Source of the DNA: Clostridiales bacterium
GTDB lineage: Bacteria; Bacillota; Clostridia; Oscillospirales; Acutalibacteraceae
Assembly: GCA_012839345.1 (NCBI GenBank)
Contig: DUNN01000036.1
Location: 216,835 to 280,834, forward strand
Direction of reading: 5' to 3'
Length of the DNA: 64,000 nt
The notes beneath the pieces were generated by a model. That model searched no databases. It saw nothing but the letters and a program-made list of their open reading frames with translations, and was not told where the DNA came from. Made by a program: the position numbers and the translations under genes. Of the stretch, positions 43,483 to 51,651 are shown in pieces; the stretch's first letter is position 1; each line of letters starts with the position of its first letter.

Positions 43483-44241
43483 ATGAAACTAATTTCGTGG
43501 AACGTAAACGGCCTAAGGGCTTGTATAAACAAGGGATTTCTAGATTTTTTTAATCAGGTGGACGCGGATGCCGTTTGTATTCAGGAAACCAAAATGCAGC
43601 CGGATCAGGCGGAGATTCTTCTGCCGGGCTATACGCAATACTGGAATTCTGCAGAAAAGAAAGGATATTCCGGAACTGCGATTTTTACGCGCAGGCCGCC
43701 TTTACAGGTGACATATGACATCGGCGCGCCGGAGCACACCGGGGAGGGCCGCTCGATTACACTGGAATATGAAGATTTTTACCTAGTTACGGTTTACACG
43801 CCGAACGCGCAGCGTGAGCTGACCCGTCTGGATTATCGGATGCAGTGGGAGGACGCGTTCCGGGCGTACCTGAAGCAGCTGGATACCAAAAAGCCGGTGG
43901 TGGTTTGCGGCGACATGAACGTGGCGCATCAGGAAATTGACCTAAAAAACGCGAAAAGCAACGTGGGAAACGCCGGGTTTACCAATGAAGAACGTCAGAA
44001 AATGACGGAATTGCTGTCCAGTGGGTTTACAGACAGCTTCCGGTACCTTCATCCCGATCAGACGGGAGCCTATACCTGGTGGTCCTATATGTTTAAAGCG
44101 CGCGAAAAAAACGCCGGATGGCGGATCGATTACTTTTTGGTATCCGACCGTATGCGTGATCGCATTGTGGAAAGCAATATCCTGGCCGACGTTATGGGAA
44201 GTGACCACTGCCCGGTGGAACTAATACTTTCGGAAAACTAA
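43483..44241 (+). CDS. xth: Exodeoxyribonuclease III
   Basis: A 252-residue AP endonuclease/3'-5' exonuclease of base-excision repair. Motifs in order: SWNVNGLRACINKG, CIQETKMQ, YSGTAIFTRR, YTPNAQRELTRLDYR, GDMNVAHQEIDL, WRIDYFLVSDR, and GSDHCPVEL at the C-terminus with the catalytic His. ATG 43483 after AAAGGAT. The beta-CASP nuclease gene follows 77 bases later. Confidence 0.96.
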   Translation: MKLISWNVNGLRACINKGFLDFFNQVDADAVCIQETKMQPDQAEILLPGYTQYWNSAEKKGYSGTAIFTRRPPLQVTYDIGAPEHTGEGRSITLEYEDFYLVTVYTPNAQRELTRLDYRMQWEDAFRAYLKQLDTKKPVVVCGDMNVAHQEIDLKNAKSNVGNAGFTNEERQKMTELLSSGFTDSFRYLHPDQTGAYTWWSYMFKAREKNAGWRIDYFLVSDRMRDRIVESNILADVMGSDHCPVELILSEN

Positions 44242-44318
44242 ATGGCAACGCCTACGCGCTTCATTGCAACAAAATCATTTAAGAGCGAATCCAATTTTAA
44301 GATGGAAGAAGGGCATTT

Positions 44319-45917
44319 ATGCAATTACTGTTTTACGGCGCGGATAAAGAGGTTACCGGCAGCTGCCACTGCCTGCTGGTGAACGGGAAACGGATTCTAA
44401 TTGACTGCGGGCTGCAGCAAGGGGCGGATGAGGACGACAACCACCGGCTGCCCTTTTATGCCACCCAAATTGACTATGTTCTTGTCACCCATGCCCACAT
44501 CGACCACAGCGGGCGGCTTCCCCTGCTTGTGAAAAACGGCTATTCGGGCAAAATGTTCGCCACGCGGGCAACCTGCAACCTGCTCTCCATCATGCTGCGC
44601 GACAGCGCGCACATTCAGGAAATGGATGCGATCAACGAAAACCGAAAGGGCCGCCGTGCCGGACGCGAACCGGAGGAGCCGATTTACACGGTGGAAGACG
44701 CGCAGGAAACCATGTCTCGAATGGTTCCGTGCAGCTACGGGGAAATGGTGGAGCTGTGCGAAGGGGTTCGTTTCCGCTTTGCCGATGCGGGGCATTTGCT
44801 GGGCTCCGCTTCCGTGGAACTGTGGTTGACAGAGCGCGGGGTCACTAGAAAAATTGTTTTTTCCGGGGATATTGGCAACACCAATCAGCCGATTATCCGC
44901 GACCCGCAGTATATTGACGAGGCGGACTATGTCGTGATGGAATCCACATACGGCGACCGCGACCATGAGGAAGTCGAGGATTATATCCCCGTTTTGGCCG
45001 AGTTGTTTGACCGCACGCTTGCGGATGGTGGCAACGTGGTTATCCCAAGCTTTGCTGTGGGCCGCACGCAGGAGCTGCTCTATTATATCCGGGAAATCAA
45101 AGAGCGAGGCTTGGTGAAAAGCAATCCCGATTTTCCGGTGTACGTCGACAGTCCCCTCGCTGTGGAGGCCACCAAAATATACAGCGGTGACCTGACCGGT
45201 TACGCGGATGAAGAAACCATCCGCCTGATTCAGTCGGGGTTCCGCCCGATTTCCTTTTCCAACCTGAACGTGTGCAGCACGGTGGAGGAAAGCCGGGCGC
45301 TGAATGAAGACCGGACGCCGAAGGTGATCATTTCTTCCAGCGGGATGTGCGAAGCGGGTCGAATCCGGCATCACCTGAAACATAATTTGTGGCGGCCGGA
45401 GTGCGCTGTTGTATTCGTCGGTTATCAGGCAAACGGCACGCTGGGCCGGATGCTGCTGGAAGGGACAAAAAAGGTAAAGCTGTTTGGCGAAGAAATTGCG
45501 GTGCAGGCTCACATTTACAATTTCCGAGCATTGTCCGCCCATGCGGATAAAACGGGGCTTTTGAAATGGATTAAGGCATACCGGCAAAAGCCGCAGCGTG
45601 TATTCGTGGTGCATGGGGAGCAGGAAGTCTGCGAAGCGTTTACGCAGCAGCTGAGAGTGCTTGGATTTCCCGCTTACGCACCGAATTTTGACGCTGTTTA
45701 TGACCTGATTGGAAATCAGGTACTGGAAGAGGGGTTGGAGCCTGACGTTCGCCATGGGGAGAAAAAGGACCGCAAGTTTTCTGCTCCGTTTGCCCGCTTG
45801 ATGGAGGCCGGGAAACGGCTGATACTGGTCATTAAAAAGAACGAGGGCTGCTCCAATAAGGATCTGGCGAAGTTTACAGACCAGATTATTTCGCTTTGCG
45901 ATAAGTGGGACCGGTAG
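44319..45917 (+). CDS. Metallo-beta-lactamase/beta-CASP ribonuclease (CPSF73-like)
   Basis: A 532-residue nuclease-type protein. The metal site HAHIDH is at 58-63, then DAGHLLGSASVEL, FSGDIGN, the beta-CASP part with ESTYGDRDH and SFAVGRTQELLYY, SSSGMCEAGRIRHHLKHNLW, and ALSAHADKTGLL plus VHGEQE in the C-terminal metallo domain. It matches the YSH1/CPSF73-like bacterial group rather than RNase J or RNase Z. RNA processing is likely but unproven. A short C-terminal extension of about 70 residues is basic. Confidence 0.9.
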   Translation: MQLLFYGADKEVTGSCHCLLVNGKRILIDCGLQQGADEDDNHRLPFYATQIDYVLVTHAHIDHSGRLPLLVKNGYSGKMFATRATCNLLSIMLRDSAHIQEMDAINENRKGRRAGREPEEPIYTVEDAQETMSRMVPCSYGEMVELCEGVRFRFADAGHLLGSASVELWLTERGVTRKIVFSGDIGNTNQPIIRDPQYIDEADYVVMESTYGDRDHEEVEDYIPVLAELFDRTLADGGNVVIPSFAVGRTQELLYYIREIKERGLVKSNPDFPVYVDSPLAVEATKIYSGDLTGYADEETIRLIQSGFRPISFSNLNVCSTVEESRALNEDRTPKVIISSSGMCEAGRIRHHLKHNLWRPECAVVFVGYQANGTLGRMLLEGTKKVKLFGEEIAVQAHIYNFRALSAHADKTGLLKWIKAYRQKPQRVFVVHGEQEVCEAFTQQLRVLGFPAYAPNFDAVYDLIGNQVLEEGLEPDVRHGEKKDRKFSAPFARLMEAGKRLILVIKKNEGCSNKDLAKFTDQIISLCDKWDR

Positions 45918-45989
45918 CCGGGTCGGAGTCAAACGGTTCGGAGGAGCGCGGCAAAGAAGCTGCTAAAAAGCTGCGGCTTACATCACAAG

Positions 45990-46042
45990 AAATGCACCTA
46001 AAAACGGGCTTTTGAAGCCAGTTTCAGGTGCATTTTTATTTT
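45990..46042. terminator. Bidirectional terminator between beta-CASP gene and lplC
   Basis: AAATGCACCT and AGGTGCATTT with an inner GGCTT/AAGCC; a long T-run follows on the plus strand. Converging genes meet here. Confidence 0.85.
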
Positions 46043-46096
46043 TTTGAACGGCTACTTACAGCGGTGCCTTTTGCACGCAAATTTGTGTACACGGAT

Positions 46097-47008
46097 TTAC
46101 TCTTTTACGCCTCCAAGCGTCAGCCCGTTTACAAAATATTTCTGAAGGAATGGGTACACACACATAATCGGAACAATCGTGATAATCGTCATGGTCGCAC
46201 GTACCGACTGCGGCGTAACAATGTTGCGCATCGCCGCGGGAATCAGGGCCTGCGCCTGGCTGGACTGGGTGGAAAGACTTTGCGAGGTTTGAAGCACCTT
46301 TTGCAGCTCATACGCCAATGTGCTTAGGGACTGATTGTTTCCGCAATACAGCATGGTGTCGAACCATGAGTTCCACTGGCCTACCGCAACAAACAAGAGG
46401 ATGCAAGCGACCACGGGCATGCTAAGCGGGAAGATGATGGAAAAGATGATTCTAAACTCACTGGCGCCGTCAATTTTCGCAGATTCAATCAGGCCCTTCG
46501 GCAGTTCGGAGATATAACTGCGCACCACCATAATGTTCCAAGCACTGACGGTAGCAGGAAGAATATAGACCAAAAAGTTATTAATCAAATGAAGATCCCG
46601 CATCAGGAAGTAGCCCGGAATCAATCCACCGCTGAAGTACATGGAAAATACAAACAAATAGGAATAGAACTTGTTTAGCACAAATGATTTCTGCGACAGC
46701 GCGTAGCCGATGATTACGGTGCATAGCACGTTGGCCACAGATCCCGTCAACGCCCTTAAAATGGAAACAACACTTGCCCAATATACATTTTCTTCGCTTA
46801 AAATCAAAGAATAGTTACTAAATGTAAACTGTCTTGGCCAAAGGTAAAGGCCGCCCCTCAGGGAATCGACCGGGGAATTCAGGGAATAAACCAATGTGTT
46901 CCAAAATGGATACAAGGTTACAATGATCAGAAAAATCATGATAATGGTGTTTATAATATCAAAAACAACGTCACCGGTTGTTCTTCTGTGAAGGTGAAAC
47001 ACTTTCAA
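46097..47008 (-). CDS. Carbohydrate ABC transporter permease (LplC/YtcP type)
   Basis: A 303-residue CUT1 permease with six membrane segments; the first follows DVVFDIINTIIMIFLIIVTLYPFWNTLVYSLN. The EAA loop is KGLIESAKIDGASEFRIIFSIIFPLSMPV, and the C-terminus VNGLTLGGVKE is typical of LplC proteins. It is the last gene of the lplA-lplB-lplC unit on the minus strand and ends at a shared terminator. Confidence 0.92.
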   Translation of the reverse strand: MKVFHLHRRTTGDVVFDIINTIIMIFLIIVTLYPFWNTLVYSLNSPVDSLRGGLYLWPRQFTFSNYSLILSEENVYWASVVSILRALTGSVANVLCTVIIGYALSQKSFVLNKFYSYLFVFSMYFSGGLIPGYFLMRDLHLINNFLVYILPATVSAWNIMVVRSYISELPKGLIESAKIDGASEFRIIFSIIFPLSMPVVACILLFVAVGQWNSWFDTMLYCGNNQSLSTLAYELQKVLQTSQSLSTQSSQAQALIPAAMRNIVTPQSVRATMTIITIVPIMCVYPFLQKYFVNGLTLGGVKE

Positions 47009-47032
47009 AATAGTTCGCTCCTTCCCGCAATT

Positions 47033-48004
47033 TTAGAATGCGCTCTCACCACTGATCGTTTTGGAGAGTTTGTTAAAAGTCGTAACCAGAATGAGTGCGA
47101 CGACGGAGTTGAAAATACCGGCGGCGGTTGCAAATGAATATCTTCCCATGCCCATGCCGTAATTATATACATACAGCTCTAGTGTCTGTGAATAGTCAAT
47201 CACCATATTGTTGGAAAGCAGATAAGTCTGCTCAAATCCTACCGTCAGCAGGTTTCCGACGCTTAAAATCAACAGAATTTTAATGGTCGGCAAAATCCCC
47301 GGCAGTGTTATGCTAAATATTTTGCGGAACCTCCCCGCGCCGTCAATGTCGGCAGCCTCATAAATATCTGGATTGATGCCGGACATTGCAGCCAGATAGA
47401 TAATCGAATTCCATCCGATTTCCTTCCATAAATCCGAACCCGCCATAACGCCCCAAAACAGTTTCGGGGTTCCCATAAAATTAAATGGCTCAGAGATAAT
47501 GTGCAGCTTCATCAAAATTTCGTTTACCACACCGCCGTCGGTGGATAGGCACGTATATACCAGACCGGAAACAACGACCCAGGACACAAAATGCGGCAAA
47601 TAGGAAATGGTTTGTACCGTCTTCTTAAACGCCAGATTTTTGATTTCGTTGATGAGCAAAGCCAGAGTAATGGAACCCAAGTAGCCGGTTACCAGCTTTA
47701 ACAGGCTGATTCCCAGCGTATTGCGTATGCCAAGGAAAAAGTAAGAGTCATGGAACAAATCGTAAAAATTCTTAAAACCGACCCATTTCGAATTAAAAAT
47801 GCCAAGACCCGGCTTGTAATTTTGAAATGCCATAATCCAGCCCCAAAGCGGGACATAATTAAAAAGAATCAAAAGCGCTGCAAAAGGCAGTGTGATGAGC
47901 ACAAGGTCCTTTTGACGCACGAGCGAAGCAAAAAAACTTTTCTTTTTTGGCATGAGTGCCACAGAACCATTTTCAAGCTTTGGAGAGACCTCAGCTTTTA
48001 TCAT
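47033..48004 (-). CDS. Carbohydrate ABC transporter permease (LplB/YteP type)
   Basis: A 323-residue CUT1 permease. After a charged N-terminus the first helix (LVLITLPFAALLILFNYVPLWGWIMAFQNYKPG) carries the LplB signature. The EAA loop is IYEAADIDGAGRFRKIFSITLPGILP. It partners LplC, 24 bases downstream. There is no ATPase gene in the cluster; a shared MsmX-type ATPase elsewhere would be needed, as in B. subtilis. Confidence 0.92.
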   Translation of the reverse strand: MIKAEVSPKLENGSVALMPKKKSFFASLVRQKDLVLITLPFAALLILFNYVPLWGWIMAFQNYKPGLGIFNSKWVGFKNFYDLFHDSYFFLGIRNTLGISLLKLVTGYLGSITLALLINEIKNLAFKKTVQTISYLPHFVSWVVVSGLVYTCLSTDGGVVNEILMKLHIISEPFNFMGTPKLFWGVMAGSDLWKEIGWNSIIYLAAMSGINPDIYEAADIDGAGRFRKIFSITLPGILPTIKILLILSVGNLLTVGFEQTYLLSNNMVIDYSQTLELYVYNYGMGMGRYSFATAAGIFNSVVALILVTTFNKLSKTISGESAF

Positions 48005-48127
48005 AGTAAATCCCTTCCTATCGATGTCACTTACCGCTCAAAAGCCGCTCAGGCCTCATAAAATACCTGCATTTGGTCAAAAGCAGCAAGAAATTTTTAT
48101 GAAGCGGAATGATTTCAGTTTATAACA

Positions 48128-48159
48128 ATGGTTGAGGCAAACACCGTTGCCTCAACCAT
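48128..48159 (-). terminator. Intercistronic hairpin between lplA and lplB
   Basis: ATGGTTGAGGCAA and TTGCCTCAACCAT form a 13-base-pair stem; no long T-run. It probably sets binding protein above permease levels, by partial termination or by protecting the mRNA end. Confidence 0.7.
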
Positions 48160-48185
48160 ACCCTCAAATCAAAACCTTAGTCCGG

Positions 48186-49841
48186 TTAGTTCCACTCCTT
48201 AATTCTCTTTTGCACCTGCTGGGTGAAGTAAGACTCGGTGCTGTTGTACTTTGCCGCCTTCATTTCATTGCAATACTCATTCCAAACGTCCTCGAAGGTT
48301 CCGGCTTTTGCGTTTATTAGTTTGGCAAGGTATTTATTGGTGATATCACCCGATTTTTTCTGGGCATCTTGAAGCTCCGGCTGGGAGTCGGGGATGGAGA
48401 TATCCCACCCATATCCAAATTTGGAGCTCTTCATGGGAGCCAGCATGTCGTAAAGGTTGGATACCTTGTAGCCTTGCAGGACCTCTTTTTCATAATCTTT
48501 GTAATGGGAGGAAATATACAGCGGCAGATTTTGGGGATGCACGTAGTTGCCATCGGAGAATTTGGTGTTTGCATCAAGATTCGGATGCGGGAAGTTCCAC
48601 CATTGACCAACGCCTTGCTTTTTGGCGTAGTCCGCATCGTCGACTTTTTTCAGCTGTTCTTCGGTCAGGGTCATTTTTCCGTCTACAACTGTGTAATCTT
48701 CGCCTTCAATTCCCCACTGGACAAGCTTTTGAACTTCTTCGCTGCACATGGCATCCAGGAACTTAAAGGCTCCAACGGGGTCTTTGCAGCTTGTGGTAAT
48801 GCAGATGCCCTGCCCGGCGGAAATAGATTCAATTCCGTTGTAACTTTCTGCTTCTACACCCGGAAATACCACGGAAATAGCAAACGGAACCTGATCGTAC
48901 ATTTTCTGGTTTTCCAGCGAAGCAATTTGGTTAGTGATTTCCCATCTTCCTCCATAGAACGCCAGCACTTTTCCGGACGCTATGTTTTGGTAGAACTGAT
49001 CGGCAGTCTGTGAAAACATGTTGGGGTCAATCATGCCTTTTTGTTGTGCCTCGTTCAGCTTTTTATAATAATCGTGACTCCATTTGGAAAGCGAAAAGTT
49101 GTGTGCGGTGCCGTCGGCGTCATAATAGTTTCCGCCGGTGTTGGGGTACCCGGCCAGAAGAGCCGGAACGCCGCTGATTAAATAAGAACCATCGCGGTCG
49201 CCGCGGGATGCAAACGGAATGACTTTTTGACCGTTAATGGTAGGATGCTCTTTTGCAAATTTCTCGAGCATGGCAAAAAAGTCGTCCAGTGTCATTTTAT
49301 TGGGCCAGTTATTTGCTTTTAAAACCTGTTTCTGCACGTAGAAGCCATACAGGGGGTAGATGGGGGTGACGGTTTTTCTTGCTGGGGACAGGGAATAAAT
49401 GTGGCCGGTTTCCGGGTCCTTCAGCTTTTTCAAGTCGTCGCCGTACCATTTTTTAATATTAGTGCCGTATTTTTCTATGTAATCATCCAGAGGAACCAAA
49501 GCGCCGGCATCGCGGTAAACGTTCAGCTCATTGTGCGGATTCAGCAAATCATCATACTGTCCGCTGGCGGTTTGGGTGGTTGCAATGGTCGCCTCGTCGC
49601 TGCCCACCTGATAGTCGCATTTCAGTTTGACACCGGTAATTTCCGTAACCTTTTTGCCAACGGGTGTGTTGGAAAGATCCAGCGGGGTTGTCTGGCCCAT
49701 GGTGTACAGGGAAAATGTTTTAATCTCCTTCTGCTCTCCTCCAGAGGTTGCGCCTGTTGCCTGATTTCCGGGCGACTGACAGCCTGACGCCGCAGAGGCA
49801 ATCATGATTGCCGCCATTATAACGCTAATCTGCTTTTTCAT
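48186..49841 (-). CDS. Extracellular oligosaccharide-binding lipoprotein (LplA/YtcQ type)
   Basis: A 551-residue solute-binding protein with a lipoprotein signal (MKKQISVIMAAIMIASAASGC, anchor Cys21). The mature part is large, as in LplA/YtcQ proteins that bind plant polysaccharide fragments. It begins FSLYTMGQTTPLDLSNTPVGKKVTEITGVKLK. ATG 49841 after GAAAGGA; a TTG 18 bases upstream is less likely. Divergent from the GH130 gene; the shared operators suggest the LacI regulator here controls both sides. The ligand is probably a beta-mannoside or related oligosaccharide, inferred from neighbours. Confidence 0.9.
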   Translation of the reverse strand: MKKQISVIMAAIMIASAASGCQSPGNQATGATSGGEQKEIKTFSLYTMGQTTPLDLSNTPVGKKVTEITGVKLKCDYQVGSDEATIATTQTASGQYDDLLNPHNELNVYRDAGALVPLDDYIEKYGTNIKKWYGDDLKKLKDPETGHIYSLSPARKTVTPIYPLYGFYVQKQVLKANNWPNKMTLDDFFAMLEKFAKEHPTINGQKVIPFASRGDRDGSYLISGVPALLAGYPNTGGNYYDADGTAHNFSLSKWSHDYYKKLNEAQQKGMIDPNMFSQTADQFYQNIASGKVLAFYGGRWEITNQIASLENQKMYDQVPFAISVVFPGVEAESYNGIESISAGQGICITTSCKDPVGAFKFLDAMCSEEVQKLVQWGIEGEDYTVVDGKMTLTEEQLKKVDDADYAKKQGVGQWWNFPHPNLDANTKFSDGNYVHPQNLPLYISSHYKDYEKEVLQGYKVSNLYDMLAPMKSSKFGYGWDISIPDSQPELQDAQKKSGDITNKYLAKLINAKAGTFEDVWNEYCNEMKAAKYNSTESYFTQQVQKRIKEWN

Positions 49842-49892
49842 TGCGCATTTTCCTTTCAAGTAATTTCATTCGGTTTTCCGAGAACCATCCGG

Positions 49893-49934
49893 CTAATGAG
49901 GATGAAAATCCATTGCGATCAGAATCATGGTCAT
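49893..49934 (-). CDS. Possible 13-aa peptide ORF in the lplA leader
   Basis: ATG 49934 is 6 bases after a very strong AGGAGG on the minus strand; the ORF reads MTMILIAMDFHPH and stops at 49893, 51 bases before lplA. The frame is open upstream to ATG 50120 (75 codons, with a Cys-rich DCCKCLCC patch) but without a binding site. The strong site is the only reason to list it; function unknown. Confidence 0.35.
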   Translation of the reverse strand: MTMILIAMDFHPH

Positions 49935-50148
49935 GCTGTCCCTCCTCTCGCTTTTATTCCAATCTCGAATGAAGCAACAAAGGCATTTGCAGCAATCAGT
50001 ACTGTCACCGTATGTGGTTATGACTTGGCCGGATTCCTTGCTGTAATCCCATAGTTCTTTACCGGCCCGGCGAATGACGGGATAAACTGTATTGGGTACT
50101 GGAACGCCAAATACATGCATTTATCAAATTACGACATTAATTGTATTT
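49935..50148 (-). other. Leader of the lpl transporter transcript
   Basis: About 330 bases separate the promoter start from lplA. On paper CAGTAC/GTACTG (50101-50096 with 50002-49997) encloses GGCCGG/CCGGCC (50067-50062 with 50032-50027). Possibly folded RNA; no known class recognised. Confidence 0.35.
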
Positions 50149-50173
50149 TTGTCACGTTACAATAACGATACAA
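50149..50173 (-). promoter_or_regulatory. Operators downstream of the lpl promoter
   Basis: On the minus strand TTGTATCGTTATTG (50173-50160) and TTGTAACGTGACAA (50162-50149). The second is a palindrome with one mismatch. Both share the core with two sites on the GH130 side. Confidence 0.6.
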
Positions 50174-50177
50174 TACA

Positions 50178-50205
50178 ATTATATTCTGGTTTATCATCTT
50201 GTCAA
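50178..50205 (-). promoter_or_regulatory. Promoter of the lpl transporter operon
   Basis: On the minus strand TTGACA (50205-50200), 16 bases, TATAAT (50183-50178). Confidence 0.85.
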
Positions 50206-50345
50206 TAGTTTGTGTTTATATTATTTTGTTTTATATATTTTGAATAAGTTAAGATAATTAATGTTGCCAATATTAACAACATGAACTGTTAAATGCAACA
50301 TATATCATAATTATTGTGCAAATTATAATTGTTGCAAATTCAATA

Positions 50346-50373
50346 TTGACAATGCGCATAGTTGAAGTATAAT
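50346..50373 (+). promoter_or_regulatory. Promoter of the GH130 gene
   Basis: TTGACA (50346-50351), 16 bases, TATAAT (50368-50373). Confidence 0.88.
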
Positions 50374-50377
50374 GTTG

Positions 50378-50413
50378 TTGTTACGTTAAATATCTACTTT
50401 AGTGACGTTATCA
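50378..50413 (+). promoter_or_regulatory. Operators downstream of the GH130 promoter
   Basis: TTGTTACGTTAAAT (50378-50391) and TAGTGACGTTATCA (50400-50413) share the ACGTTA core with the lpl side. Sites at about +1 and +20 suit a LacI-type repressor. Confidence 0.6.
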
Positions 50414-50471
50414 AATTGTGTGAAGCAACTCTTTATTCTCTGCATTAATTTTAAATTAGGAGAAGATATGA

Positions 50472-51488
50472 ATGGGAAAAGTTACGATTATCGGAGAAAA
50501 TTTACCCAACATGCCGTGGCAGGAAAAGCCGGAGGACTGCAAAAGCGTTGTGTGGAGGCACCGTGAAAACCCGATTATTGACTGGGAGCCCACGGAAAAA
50601 TCATCCCGTATCTTCAACAGCGCCGTAATCCCTTATCAAAATGAATTTGTTGGCATCTTCCGATCAGACCATAAGGATGGAATTCCACAGCTGCATTTCG
50701 GCAGAAGCAAGGACGCCTTGCATTGGGAGATTGAAAACGAGGAAATCCACTGGGTCGACCAAAGCGGTAAGCCGTATGATCCGGTTTACGCGTATGACCC
50801 TCGGCTGATTAAGATTGAAAACAAGTATTATATTGAATGGTGCACGGATTTTGGCGGGGCTGCACTGGGCCTTGGCGTTACCGAAGATTTTAAAACGTTT
50901 ACCAGACTGGAAAATCCGTTTATTCCCTTTAACCGCAACGGGGTGCTCTTTCCCAGAAAAGTAAACGGCAACTTTTTAATGCTCAGCCGGCCGAGCGACA
51001 GCGGGCACACACCGTTTGGCGATATCTTTCTAAGCGAGAGTCCGGATCTTATTTATTGGGGAAAACACCGGCGCGTTATGACGAAAGGAGGCGGCTGGTG
51101 GCAAAACCTTAAAATCGGTTCCGGACCAGCACCGATTGAGACAAGCGAAGGATGGCTGCTGTTTTACCATGGAGTTTGCGGAACGTGCAACGGCTATGTT
51201 TACAGCTTTGGTGCGGCGATCCTGGATTCTAACCATCCAAGCAAGGTGCTTTACCGAACCCGTGATTATCTGATGACTCCACAGAAAGAATACGAAACCA
51301 CTGGGTTTGTCCCCAATGTTGTTTTCCCATGTTCCACGCTGTGCGACGCCGCAACCGGCCGCATTGCCATTTACTATGGATCTGCCGATACATATGTTTC
51401 TGTAGCTTATGCAGAGGTGGACGAACTGGTTCGTTACATTAAAGCAAATTCCAGGTTGTTGGACGGCGACAGCATCGAGTACCGATAA
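50472..51488 (+). CDS. GH130 glycoside phosphorylase (beta-mannoside type)
   Basis: A 338-residue five-bladed propeller enzyme of family GH130. Evidence: RHRENPIIDWEP, IFNSAVIPYQNEFVGIFRSD, the YDPRL motif with likely general acid Asp109, WCTDFGGAALGLGVTEDFKTF, VLFPRKVNGNFLMLSRPSD and a C-terminal IYYGSADTYVSVAYAEVDEL. Members phosphorolyse beta-1,4-mannosyl-glucose or mannooligosaccharides to mannose 1-phosphate. No signal peptide, so it works inside the cell on imported sugars. Divergent from the transporter and first on the plus strand. Which subfamily substrate (Man-Glc or Man-Man) is not clear. Confidence 0.87.
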   Translation: MGKVTIIGENLPNMPWQEKPEDCKSVVWRHRENPIIDWEPTEKSSRIFNSAVIPYQNEFVGIFRSDHKDGIPQLHFGRSKDALHWEIENEEIHWVDQSGKPYDPVYAYDPRLIKIENKYYIEWCTDFGGAALGLGVTEDFKTFTRLENPFIPFNRNGVLFPRKVNGNFLMLSRPSDSGHTPFGDIFLSESPDLIYWGKHRRVMTKGGGWWQNLKIGSGPAPIETSEGWLLFYHGVCGTCNGYVYSFGAAILDSNHPSKVLYRTRDYLMTPQKEYETTGFVPNVVFPCSTLCDAATGRIAIYYGSADTYVSVAYAEVDELVRYIKANSRLLDGDSIEYR

Positions 51489-51567
51489 GTACCGGTAAAT
51501 AGTTTCACGATGTCTCCGATATTTTACAAAGATGTCCGGAATAATAAATTATTTACTCGATTTCATC

Positions 51568-51596
51568 ATGACATTTTGCCCAATGCCTTATATAAT
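51568..51596 (+). promoter_or_regulatory. Promoter of the second LacI-type regulator
   Basis: ATGACA (51568-51573), 17 bases, TATAAT (51591-51596). Confidence 0.6.
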
Positions 51597-51651
51597 TAAT
51601 GTAACATAGGTTTACGCCGTATTTAAAAATCATTTGAGGAGCATGCAAAGA

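Noticed and set aside
44397..45932. A 511-codon open frame antisense to the beta-CASP gene
   Set aside because: Shadow of a real gene with clear HxHxDH motifs; no domain or start signal on the minus strand.
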